Positions 31,606 to 40,554 of a stretch of 64,000 bases of DNA are shown here, in pieces. How positions within the stretch are numbered: the stretch's first letter is position 1; each line of letters starts with the position of its first letter. The position numbers and the translations under genes were made by a program. Origin of the DNA: Pseudalkalibacillus hwajinpoensis (GTDB lineage Bacteria; Bacillota; Bacilli; Bacillales; Guptibacillaceae); assembly GCF_039851965.1 (NCBI RefSeq), contig NZ_CP156674.1:2914001-2978000 (forward strand), read 5' to 3'. The notes below the pieces were generated by a model. It saw only the letters and a program-made list of their open reading frames with translations. It was not told the origin of the DNA and did no database searches.

Positions 31606-33363
31606 ATGGATGAGAAAACAAACGTCCAGGACAAGAAAATGAACTGGCGTGATCTTGCCAGTTTAATTCGGGACACAAAACCATCAAAGCTTCTTGTGTT
31701 TATTGCTATTTTTATGAGTGTGGTTGGTACAGTAGCTGGGCTGATTGTTCCCTTCTTTACAAAGAATTTAGTGGATCAACTCTCGACTAGTACCCTTTCA
31801 TCAGGAGTAATCGCCTTATTAATTACGGCATTTATCGTTCAGGCGATCTTTTCTGGTCTCTCGATGTATCTCCTTCTCTATATTGGAGAAACAGTGGTAG
31901 CGCGTCTCCGTGAACGATTGATGAGTAAGGTATTATCCCTTCAGGTAGCGTACTTTGATAGCAATCGTGTTGGCGATACGACGAGTCGAATTGTGAATGA
32001 TACGGGAGTGATTAAGGATCTCGTCTCTAACCATTTAATTAATTTGCTTACTAGTACACTTTCAATAGTTGGTTCAATCGGTATTCTTCTTTATTTAGAC
32101 TGGAAACTAACCGCCATTCTTCTTGCGGTCGTTCCGGTTATGATGATTGGGATTCGTTTCATTGGGAAACGCATGTATAAAGTGTCGAAAGGACTTCAGG
32201 AAGAAACGGCTAAATTCACAGCAACGATCACTCAAGTGCTCTCTGAAGTTCGTCTCGTTAAATTTTCAATGGCAGAGAATGTGGAAGAGGAAAAGGGGAG
32301 GCATGGCATAAAAAACGTTTTTTCATACAGCATGAAGGAAGCCAAAATCTATGCCCTCTTGATGCCGCTCATGACGTTACTGTTAATGGGAGTTCTAGTC
32401 ATTATTGTAGGTTATGGAGGTGTCCGCGTTTCAACTGGAGAACTATCGGCAGGCGAGCTTGTCGCCTTCCTTCTCTATCTTTTCCAGATTATCATTCCCT
32501 TTAGCTCAATGGCTCGCTTTTTAACCGCGATCCAGAAAGCGATGGGTGCTACCGAACGCCTTCAATTTCTTCTTCACCATGAGAGTGAAGAACGATCAAT
32601 CGGCGAGGACGTTTTAAATCCAGCTCACCCATTAGTATTTAAAGAAGTTGATTTTTCTTATGGGAAAGAGCCTGTTCTTAAAGGGGCCTCATTTGATATA
32701 CCTCCTGGTAAGGTCACGGCGATTGTCGGACCAAGCGGAAGTGGGAAAACAACAACTTTTTCATTAATTGAGCGCTTCTATAAGCCGCAAAAAGGAATGA
32801 TTATGCTTGGTGGAAAGGATGTTTATGATTTCTCACTCACGTCATGGCGGAAACAAATTGGTTATGTGTCACAGGAGAGTCCGCTAATTGGAGGGACAAT
32901 TAAAGAGAATATCCTTTACGGCTTAGAAGAAAATGTTTCAGATGAAGAATTACACGCTGCTGCTCGGCAGGCATACGCGCTTCCATTTATTCTTGATCTT
33001 CCTGCTGGTTTTGAAACAGAAATCGGTGAAAGAGGAATCAAGCTATCAGGAGGCCAGAGACAGCGGATTGCGATTGCAAGAGCGATTGTGAGGAACCCGT
33101 ATATTTTATTATTAGATGAAGCGACGTCCAGTCTTGATAGCACGTCAGAGGTTCAGGTTCAACGAGCATTGAATAATCTGATGAAGGACAGAACAACAAT
33201 CGTTATCGCCCATCGACTCTCAACAGTCGTTCATGCCGATCAAATTCTTGTTATGGAAAATGGCGCTGTGTCAGGTAAGGGATCACATGAAGAACTTATG
33301 CAAGAAAGTCGACTCTATAAAGAGCTTGCACACCAGCAGTTTCAATTAGAAGAGAGCTCTTAA
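31606..33363 (+). CDS. bmrA: BmrA-like multidrug ABC half-transporter
   Basis: A 585-residue type IV ABC exporter half-transporter. It has six membrane helices (about residues 25-320), then a nucleotide-binding domain. Walker A GPSGSGKTT is at about residue 375, the signature LSGGQRQRIAIARA at about 480 and Walker B LLLDEATSSLD at about 505. Length and sequence (for example YFDSNRVGDTTSRIVNDT and GYGGVRVSTGELSAGELVAF) closely follow B. subtilis BmrA. ATG 31606 has AAAGGGG 10 nt upstream; the in-frame extension to 31486 overlaps a terminator. Confidence 0.88.
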   Translation: MDEKTNVQDKKMNWRDLASLIRDTKPSKLLVFIAIFMSVVGTVAGLIVPFFTKNLVDQLSTSTLSSGVIALLITAFIVQAIFSGLSMYLLLYIGETVVARLRERLMSKVLSLQVAYFDSNRVGDTTSRIVNDTGVIKDLVSNHLINLLTSTLSIVGSIGILLYLDWKLTAILLAVVPVMMIGIRFIGKRMYKVSKGLQEETAKFTATITQVLSEVRLVKFSMAENVEEEKGRHGIKNVFSYSMKEAKIYALLMPLMTLLLMGVLVIIVGYGGVRVSTGELSAGELVAFLLYLFQIIIPFSSMARFLTAIQKAMGATERLQFLLHHESEERSIGEDVLNPAHPLVFKEVDFSYGKEPVLKGASFDIPPGKVTAIVGPSGSGKTTTFSLIERFYKPQKGMIMLGGKDVYDFSLTSWRKQIGYVSQESPLIGGTIKENILYGLEENVSDEELHAAARQAYALPFILDLPAGFETEIGERGIKLSGGQRQRIAIARAIVRNPYILLLDEATSSLDSTSEVQVQRALNNLMKDRTTIVIAHRLSTVVHADQILVMENGAVSGKGSHEELMQESRLYKELAHQQFQLEESS

Positions 33364-33369
33364 TGAGAT

Positions 33370-33406
33370 ACGCAAACAGTCCAATTTTGAACTGTTTGTT
33401 TTATCA
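33370..33406 (+). terminator. Terminator of the bmrA-like gene
   Basis: CAAACAGT-CCAATTTTGA-ACTGTTTG followed by TTTTA. Confidence 0.75.
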
Positions 33407-33529
33407 TGTATGATTGGATAGATATGTTAATATAAGGACATATTATTTGTTTTAGAAACAACAAAAGAAGTAGATGAACGTCATTAAACTTAAATTTAAG
33501 GTGACAAGAATTGGATTGTACGTTTGCCT

Positions 33530-34921
33530 ATGGATTGGAGTCTGATTTTGCGTAATTCATTCGTTTCGAATCACTTATATATTTTTTATTCGTTCGTTTT
33601 TTTATTAAATGTGATTCATGTATTTTGGGCTAATCCTGTTCTTTATTCAGTGATTGGCGCGCTAGGAATCATCATGGTCGTGATTAACTTTCCTGGAGCG
33701 GATCGCGTTTTTAAAATACTTGGAATCATCCTTTTAGCGGCAGGGGTTTTCTTCTTTATTTCGAGTGATGTATCTGTCAATGTCATACCTTCTTTCTTCG
33801 CTGGAAATATAGGTTTACTTCTGCTTTTGTCGATGCTTCCATGGATGAATACTGTCGTGAAGGCAGGAAGGTACAATAAATTGCTTCAATCGTTGCTTGG
33901 TGGGAATGTTAAAGGGATGGGTTCTCTTTACGTAAGAAGTGAAGTGACAATGGTTTCTCTGGCCGCTTTTTTGAATTTATCTTCGGCCACCATTTCTCAA
34001 GACCTGTTAAAAAGTCAATTGAAGAAAGTGAAAACAAAAGTGAGAAATAGCTTTATTTCAAGATCTACTCTTAGAGGATATTCCCTTGCATTGCTCTGGA
34101 GTCCCTTGGAGATTTTATTAGCAACGTCTATCTTTATTACGGATGCGAATTATTTAGAAGTTTTACCATGGATGCTGCTTGTTGCTCTACTCGGCTTCAT
34201 CTTGGATGCGAGTATCGGCAAAGTGATTTTTCGAAACCACGACGTCGAAGAGCATAAGACAACAACGAAGCGTGCAGGGGAAAACAAAAAGAAATTAGTA
34301 GAATTTATCATCGCACTTGTCCTATTTTTAATGGTTGTGGTTTTCCTTGCTAATGTGATCCAGTTCAATTTTTTATTTGCGGTAACGGTTGCGATTTTCC
34401 CTTTTGCGTTTACATGGGCGATTCTAATGAATCGGAAGAGAAGCTTTTTGCGAATTGGATGGCCAACCTGGAAGAGACAAACGAACCATTTAAATAATTT
34501 CATCGTTCTATTGTTATCTCTATCATTTCTTACTCAAACTTTGAATGCTTCGCCGTACTTGCAATATTTGCAGGATCCAATCGTTGCGTTAGAAGGTCAT
34601 CCCGTTTATATCATGCTCTTTATTCAAGCAGCATTTCTGATTATGACTTTATTAGGCGTTCATCCACTTGCGACAATGGGAATCTTTGGAGGTATTAGCG
34701 AACTTCTCATGGGAGTCCTGCCTTCTGTGACATTAACTGTACTCCTGGCGAGTTGCGCTATAGCCACTGTTCCGTCTGCACCTTATGGACTCATTGTAAC
34801 CATTACGTCTGTAGGTTTAAAAATGAATCCTTATAAAATTGTGCTGAAAAACCTCCCATATAGCTTATTTTGTGGTTTCATTGGAGTGTCAGTCGCATTG
34901 CTCACACTATACATATACTAA
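33530..34921 (+). CDS. Polytopic membrane permease of unknown type
   Basis: A 463-residue protein with about 11-12 hydrophobic segments and a charged central loop (HDVEEHKTTTKRAGENKKK). The C-terminal half, with LLGVHPLATMGIFGGISELL and SAPYGLIVTITSVGLKMNPY, has the re-entrant-loop look of ion-transporter-superfamily carboxylate or anion permeases. I do not recognise the family firmly. No clear ribosome site precedes ATG 33530 or TTG 33524 (AAGGTGA is 26 nt away), so the start is uncertain. Confidence 0.65.
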   Translation: MDWSLILRNSFVSNHLYIFYSFVFLLNVIHVFWANPVLYSVIGALGIIMVVINFPGADRVFKILGIILLAAGVFFFISSDVSVNVIPSFFAGNIGLLLLLSMLPWMNTVVKAGRYNKLLQSLLGGNVKGMGSLYVRSEVTMVSLAAFLNLSSATISQDLLKSQLKKVKTKVRNSFISRSTLRGYSLALLWSPLEILLATSIFITDANYLEVLPWMLLVALLGFILDASIGKVIFRNHDVEEHKTTTKRAGENKKKLVEFIIALVLFLMVVVFLANVIQFNFLFAVTVAIFPFAFTWAILMNRKRSFLRIGWPTWKRQTNHLNNFIVLLLSLSFLTQTLNASPYLQYLQDPIVALEGHPVYIMLFIQAAFLIMTLLGVHPLATMGIFGGISELLMGVLPSVTLTVLLASCAIATVPSAPYGLIVTITSVGLKMNPYKIVLKNLPYSLFCGFIGVSVALLTLYIY

Positions 34922-34955
34922 ATGGTGTTTTATGAAAATGTAATCACTCACCAAA

Positions 34956-34990
34956 AGAATCCGGAACCTCCGGGTTCTTTTTTTTATTAT
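34956..34990 (+). terminator. Terminator
   Basis: AGAATCCGGA-ACC-TCCGGGTTCT followed by more than seven T. Confidence 0.85.
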
Positions 34991-35118
34991 TATGGATTTA
35001 CTGTGATTTGTATTATTTCTTTAGCACAGAGGTATCCTTTTCGTTAGAATGCTGGCAGATCATCACATGGTTATACTAAACCGAATGATTGTGAGGATTA
35101 CGTTTAGAGGAGGATTTC

Positions 35119-35772
35119 ATGGAAAACTGGATTAAGTTTCTCGAGGTAAATGCCTCGCGAATTGTAGATCTCACTGTTGAGCACGCAGTTTTAGTCGGAT
35201 TAGCGATTATAGTTGCACTGTTAATTGGGGTTCCCCTTGGAATTTACTTAACGACAAATGATTATCTAGCTGAAACGGTATTACAAATCGCCTCTGTTAT
35301 GTTAACAATCCCGAGTATTGCTTTATTCGGGGTGATGATTCCAGTCTTTTCAATTATCAATCAGGGGATTGGATTTGTCCCAGCATTTGTAGCGTTAGTT
35401 CTTTATTCACAGCTCCCTATTATACGAAATACATATACAGCTATTAGAAATGTTAGTCCAGAGATGAGAGATGCAGCAAAGGGAGTCGGGATGAAAACTC
35501 ATCAGCGTCTGTTGCGTGTAGAGATTCCAAATTCATTCCCGATTATTATGGCTGGAATTCGGACTGCTGTGGTGTTGAATATTGGAATAGGAGTTATCGC
35601 AGCTTATATCGGGGCGGGGGGTCTTGGTGTATTAATTACTCAAGGCATCTCGCGAGGAGATAATTATTTAATCATTAGCGGATCGGTGGCTGTCGCCAAT
35701 CTTGCTATGATCGCAGATGGAATTCTATTATGGATTCAAAAACGTTATACACCAAAGAGTATTGCGAATTAA
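35119..35772 (+). CDS. Osmoprotectant (glycine betaine/carnitine/choline) ABC permease
   Basis: A 217-residue OpuB/OpuC-type inner-membrane permease. It has five to six helices and the EAA loop EMRDAAKGVGMKTHQRLLRVEIPNS split over two segments. It is full length and intact. GAGGAGG precedes the ATG. It heads a four-gene operon (permease, ATPase, permease, binding protein), but the other three genes are broken, so the permease is probably without function. Confidence 0.88.
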   Translation: MENWIKFLEVNASRIVDLTVEHAVLVGLAIIVALLIGVPLGIYLTTNDYLAETVLQIASVMLTIPSIALFGVMIPVFSIINQGIGFVPAFVALVLYSQLPIIRNTYTAIRNVSPEMRDAAKGVGMKTHQRLLRVEIPNSFPIIMAGIRTAVVLNIGIGVIAAYIGAGGLGVLITQGISRGDNYLIISGSVAVANLAMIADGILLWIQKRYTPKSIAN

Positions 35773-35788
35773 GTAAAGAGGTGAAAAG

Positions 35789-36771
35789 ATGATTACATTT
35801 GATCAAACAACCAAAACATATGAAGGCGATGTAACAGCCGTTAAAGGAGTTGATTTCACCGTTGAAGAAGGTCAAATTGTTGTGCTGCTGGGACCTTCTG
35901 GCTGCGGGAAAACAACTCTACTTAGAATGGTTAACCGACTCGAGACTATTTCTAAAGGAAAAATCATGATTGATGGCCAGGATTCGATGGCATTAGATCA
36001 AATTGAATTAAGAAGACAAATAGGATATGTCATCCAAAGCAATGGATTATTCCCGAATATGACTATTGAAGAAAATGTCATGATTGTTCCTGACCTATTA
36101 GGATGGAATAAAAAAGAAAAAAAGACACGTTTTAATAAGCTAATGGAAATGATTGGTTTATCTGGTGAGGAATTTGGTAAACGGTACCCTCATGAATTAT
36201 CAGGAGGACAGCAACAGAGAATTGGAGTTATTCGAGCATTGGCAGCAGATCCACCTGTTATGAACCTTTTGGAGCACTCGACCCAATTATCCGTGAAAAG
36301 ATCCAAGATGAATTTCTCCAAATTCAAAAAGAAGTTAAGAAAACGATCCTCTTTGTGAGTCATGACATTGATGAAGCTATCAAAATGGCAGATAAAATAG
36401 TGCTTTTACGTGATGGAGAAGTGATGCAATATGATACTCCTTCAGAAATGCTCGTCCGTCCTAAGAATGATTTCGTTAGGGAGTTTTTTGGAAAGGACCG
36501 TGCCATTAAAAGCTTAAGCTTACATACCATTAAAGATCTTCAGGAGATTATTGGTCTTGTAGAGTTTGATGAAACGATCACAGACACAAAGACCATTAAT
36601 GTTCATCATGATTTGCGAAATACCTTATCTATGCTTCTAAATCAAGAAGCAGAACAAGTCATTGAAAGCGATCATGATGGAAATAAGCTTGGTGCGATCA
36701 CAATTGATCTTGTTCAAAAGTACCTCCATTTTGAAATTAAAGCGAAGCCTACTCTGGTTCAGAAAGGATGA
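35789..36771 (+). pseudogene. Osmoprotectant ABC ATPase, frameshifted through Walker B
   Basis: The first frame (35789-36358) encodes a normal OpuCA/ProV start with Walker A GPSGCGKTT at about residue 35 and signature LSGGQQQRIGVIRALAADPP. At about 36260 a deletion of roughly ten bases removes the ILMDEP Walker B motif and shifts the frame. The rest, DPIIREKIQDEFLQIQ and VSHDIDEAIKMADKI plus CBS-like tail, continues in another frame to 36771. No ATPase activity is possible. Confidence 0.88.
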
Positions 36772-36775
36772 TTTC

Positions 36776-37506
36776 ATGAATACAAAAAAGATGATTAGTC
36801 GTATTGTTCGCTATTTCGTCTAGTCATTTTATTCTTCTTTTGGGCCATTCGAAACGACTACTTTAACTACATTTTCAGTCAATCTAATACGTTTCTTCAT
36901 TTATTAAAGCAGCATATGCAACTCGTGCTTGTTTCCTCGTTGTTAGCAGTGATCATTGCGGTGCCAGTTGGGATACTGGTTACACGAAGAAGCTTTCGGA
37001 GAGCAGAGTGGATTGTTTCAAATACAGTGAACTTCGTGCAAACAATTCCGAGTCTAGCCGTTCTTGCACTGATGATCAGCATATTGGGGATTGGATTTAA
37101 AACAGCAATATTCGCCTTGTTTATTTATTCGCTCTTGCAAATGTATCGCAACACAGTGGCAGGGATTGATTCCATTGATGAGAACCTGATTGATGCTGCT
37201 AAAGGAATGGGAATGAAGCCGATCTAAATTCTCTTCCGAATTGAATTACCTAATGCCGCTTACTCCATTCTGGCTGGGATTCGCACAGCAGTCGTATTAA
37301 ATATTGGAACAACTGCTCTAGCTTATGTAGTAGGCGGAGGTGGACTCGGGGTCTGGATTTTCACGGGTATCCAATTGTTTGATAATGGCTATTTAATTTC
37401 AGGTGCCATTCCCGTCACGTTACTAGCTGTTTTTGTTGATTATTTACTTCGATTACTAGAGCGTCTTATCGTGCCAAAAGGTTCAAGGCCCTCACAAGAA
37501 ACGTAA
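36776..37506 (+). pseudogene. Second osmoprotectant ABC permease, frameshift plus nonsense
   Basis: ATG 36776 opens MNTKKMISRIVRYFV and a stop. The proper frame resumes with LFRLVILFFFWAIRN, then QLVLVSSLLAVIIAVPVGIL, and runs to MGMKPI, where TAA (37225-37227) stands where CAA/Gln is expected in the EAA loop. It continues ILFRIELPNAAYSILAGIRT to PKGSRPSQET and TAA 37506. There are two independent lesions, so this is real decay rather than a sequencing slip. Confidence 0.88.
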
Positions 37507-37529
37507 TCGATCGCCAGGAGGTGTTTTTT

Positions 37530-38422
37530 ATGAGAAAAAGATTGCTCACTTGGATAAGTATTATAGCTATACTCTCTGTGCTGACCTCTTGCTCGTATGG
37601 AGGGAAGCAGATCTCTGTTGGAGGTAAGAACTTTACAGAACAATACTTACTTTCTGAAATGACCGCATTTCTTTTAAAAGAAGAAGGTTTTAAAGTAAAG
37701 CAAATGAATAATCATGGAAGTACGGTTGTTCGTAAAGCGTTGGAAAATAACCAGGTCGATATGATGTGGGAATATACGGGTACTGCCCTCATTACTTATA
37801 TGGGTGGAAGAACCCATTTCTGATCCTGAAAAAGCCTTTCAGAAGGTGAAAGAAATAGATGCGAAACAAGGCATCCACTGGATGAATATGTCGAATGTCA
37901 ATAACACATACGCACTCGCGATGAACAAAGATCAGGCAAAAGAATTAGGCATTCAATCAATCAGTGATTTAGCTGCATATGTTAATGACAACCCTGGTTC
38001 TCTCATGATGGCCTCTGACGCCGAATTTGCCAACCGACCCGATGGGTTGCCTGGCGTTGAGAATATGTATGGTTTTGAATTTGATTCTAGTCAAATAAAA
38101 CAAATGGACCTTGGCTAAACGCAAAGGGCACTACATAATAGACAGGTAGACGTATCTGTTGCCTTTGAAACCGATGCGACGATCGTAGACTATAACCTTG
38201 TAACGCTTAAAGATGACGAAAATTTCTTTCCACCCTATCGTGCAGCGGTCAGTATTAATAAAAAGGTTTGCGAGAAATATCCCGAAATAAAAGGTATCAC
38301 TGCAGAATTAGCTGAAAAATTAAACAGTGACATTATGCGTGAATTAAGTGGATATTGAAGGAAATAGTGTCTCTGGTGTGGCTCATGATTGGTTGGTCGA
38401 GAATGGATTATTGAAGGAATGA
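37530..38422 (+). pseudogene. Osmoprotectant-binding lipoprotein, multiply broken
   Basis: It starts well (AGGAGGTG, signal peptide with lipobox LTSC, then QISVGGKNFTEQYLLSEMTA), as in OpuBC/OpuCC. After ITYMGGR (about 37800) the frame shifts to EEPISDPEKAFQKVKEIDAK. A further stop at 38118 and another frame change precede ALRNRQVDVSVAFETDATIV, and a last shift precedes HDWLVENGLLKE and TGA 38422. At least three lesions are present. The ligand-binding protein is lost. Confidence 0.88.
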
Positions 38423-38457
38423 TTTCAAAAAGGACTGTCTAATACAAATATAAATAT

Positions 38458-38500
38458 AAAAAGATACGCAGGTAGTTAAAACCCTGCGTATCTTTGTGTG
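38458..38500. terminator. Terminator between the opu remnant and AGCS gene
   Basis: AAAGATACGCAGG...CCCTGCGTATCTTTG; probably bidirectional. Confidence 0.85.
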
Positions 38501-38525
38501 TGCCTTTCTATAAACAGCAGTAATG

Positions 38526-39878
38526 TTAATTTGAAACTCCCCTCGAATGGGCTTCGCGTTTTTCTTCCTTCACTTTCACCATAAATCGTTTCGTCTCAGC
38601 GACTACGACACCTGAAAGACCAAGAAGACCGATTAAGTTTGGCAGCGCCATAAGACCATTGAAGATATCGGCTAATAGCCAAACAACGTTCAACTTCAAT
38701 GTCGTTCCTACAAAAACAGCAAGCACAAATACAAAGCGATAGTACTTAATAGAGGCGTCTCCGAAGAGATACGAGAAGCATTTTTCACCATAGTAGGACC
38801 AGCCGAGTACCGTTGAATAAGCGAATAAGATTAAGCCAATCGTTACGATAAGTGCACCAGGAACACCAAGGAACTTTTCGAACGTTGCTGTTGTCAGTGC
38901 CGCACCATTTAAGTCACCCATGTAGAGGTCACCCATAACAAGCGCGATACCAGTAATCGAACAAACGACAATCGTATCAATAAATACCTGAGTCATTGAA
39001 ACGAGTGCCTGACGACCTGGATAATCTGTTCTTGCTGCAGCGGCTGCAATCGGTGCAGATCCGAGACCCGCTTCATTTGAGAACACACCACGCGCAACAC
39101 CGTAACGGATAACGGCACCAATCGCACCACCAGCAACCGCTTCACCTGTGAAGGCATCAGAGAAAATAAGTGATACTGCGGCGGGAACTAAATTAAGATT
39201 CATGAAAATAACAATTAAGCCGCCAATCACATAAAAGAGTGCCATGATCGGAACGAAATACGCTGTAACACGTCCGATGCTTTTAATACCTCCAAGAATA
39301 ACAAGTCCAGTAAAGAACATAAGCACTAGACCCGTAATCCACGGTGCGATTCCAAATGTAGCGACAGCATCAGCAACAGAGTTTGATTGCACCATGTTTC
39401 CTATACCGAACGCTGCAAATGCACCAAAGAAAGCAAAAATCATCCCTAGCCATTTCATGTTAAGACCCTTATCAAGATAGTACATAGGTCCCCCGGACAT
39501 TTCGCCCTTTGAGTTAACTGAGCGATACTTTACAGCAAGGATCGCTTCTGCATATTTTGTAGCCATTCCAAACAGGGCACTAATCCACATCCATAGAACT
39601 GCTCCAGGGCCACCAACAAAAACAGCTGTAGCAACACCGGCGATATTACCGGTACCGATTGTAGCAGCAAGGGCAGTCATTAGAGCCTGGAAGTGAGAAA
39701 TATCCCCTTCAGACGTTTTGTCCTGGTTCTTCGTGAAAGCTTGCTTCAATGCATATGGAAGCATGGTGAATTGAAGAAATCCAAGGCGCACGGTAAGGTA
39801 GATACCCGTCCCAACGAGTAGAATGAGCAGTGGCCACCCCCACACTAATCCACTAATAGTACTTAATGCTGCTTCCAA
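38526..39878 (-). CDS. AGCS-family sodium:alanine/glycine symporter (AlsT-like), copy 1
   Basis: A 450-residue sodium-coupled amino-acid symporter of the alanine-or-glycine:cation family. Signatures are ALAATIGTGNIAGVATAVFV, GGPGAVLWMWISALFGMATK, GGPMYYLDKGLN and GVFSNEAGLGSAPIAAAAAR. TTG 39878 is chosen because AAAGGAGG lies 9 nt upstream; the in-frame extension to 40049 has no membrane-protein homology. A paralogue is encoded at 44599. Confidence 0.9.
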   Translation of the reverse strand: MEAALSTISGLVWGWPLLILLVGTGIYLTVRLGFLQFTMLPYALKQAFTKNQDKTSEGDISHFQALMTALAATIGTGNIAGVATAVFVGGPGAVLWMWISALFGMATKYAEAILAVKYRSVNSKGEMSGGPMYYLDKGLNMKWLGMIFAFFGAFAAFGIGNMVQSNSVADAVATFGIAPWITGLVLMFFTGLVILGGIKSIGRVTAYFVPIMALFYVIGGLIVIFMNLNLVPAAVSLIFSDAFTGEAVAGGAIGAVIRYGVARGVFSNEAGLGSAPIAAAAARTDYPGRQALVSMTQVFIDTIVVCSITGIALVMGDLYMGDLNGAALTTATFEKFLGVPGALIVTIGLILFAYSTVLGWSYYGEKCFSYLFGDASIKYYRFVFVLAVFVGTTLKLNVVWLLADIFNGLMALPNLIGLLGLSGVVVAETKRFMVKVKEEKREAHSRGVSN

Positions 39879-40335
39879 TACAAACTCCTCCTTTATGTAA
39901 GTTAATACTAAATATTCTAACAAATTATCACAAAAACCTTTATAATACAAAATAAACTTTTGAAAATACTGTCGAGATGTATGAAAATTAGTGGAAAGAT
40001 GGATGGAAAAACTGGTGAGACTTAGTCCAAGTAAGAAAGAGTTGATCAACTCACGAAATAACTGGCTCAGGAGCTCTCACTGCTTGGCATAACAGATTTG
40101 TTCCCGTTTTTCGGATTTTAGTGATTGCACTTGATGTGATAGAGAGCATACATTATAATAACGATAACCTGAAAATAAAAAGGGGAAAAGTTTATGTTAT
40201 CGGTGATTCTTAACTAACGTAATTTAATAGACAGATGGTTTAAAATGGAAAATCACATGTTTATTTAAGCATGCCCTTCTGTCGAATTAGTTAAGAACAC
40301 AGATAAGCTCATGAATGAAGAAAGACGACCATTCC

Positions 40336-40364
40336 AGCTGCGCTCTGTGCGCAGCTTTTTGTAT
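40336..40364 (+). terminator. Terminator-like hairpin
   Basis: AGCTGCGC-TCT-GTGCGCAGCT followed by TTTTG. No gene precedes it directly. Confidence 0.65.
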
Positions 40365-40410
40365 GCTTTTTAGGGCATGCACTAAGTGAATCAGTCTACC
40401 CATTTACAAG

Positions 40411-40453
40411 TAGAGCTTCGGATGAACCTGTGTTCATTTGAGGCTCTTTTTTT
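40411..40453 (+). terminator. Terminator or attenuator before the MutS2-like gene
   Basis: AGAGCTTCGGATGAAC pairs with GTTCATTTGAGGCTCT, followed by TTTTTTT. Confidence 0.65.
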
Positions 40454-40554
40454 ATGAGTCCAGGTTAATTCAATTTCAAAAGGAAGTGCGTTCATGCTGA
40501 TTGTTAAAACCTTATTAATAAACAGAACGACCAAAAATCGAAGGAGGAAGAACA

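Larger units (their letters stand above)
39879..40554. other. 676-bp intergenic region upstream of the MutS2-like gene
   Basis: I see no gene. It contains the divergent promoter area for the AGCS gene and two terminator-like hairpins (40336 and 40411). An A/T-rich stretch with a Shine-Dalgarno-like AAAGGGGAAAAG and a 7-codon frame lies near 40183-40215. The second hairpin lies about 100 bp before the MutS2-like start and could act as an attenuator. No riboswitch family was recognised. Confidence 0.5.

Noticed and set aside
40183..40215. Tiny frame (7 codons) behind AAAGGGGAAAAG in the MutS2-like leader
   Set aside because: Could be a leader peptide, but no regulatory codons or coupled attenuator pairing could be shown.
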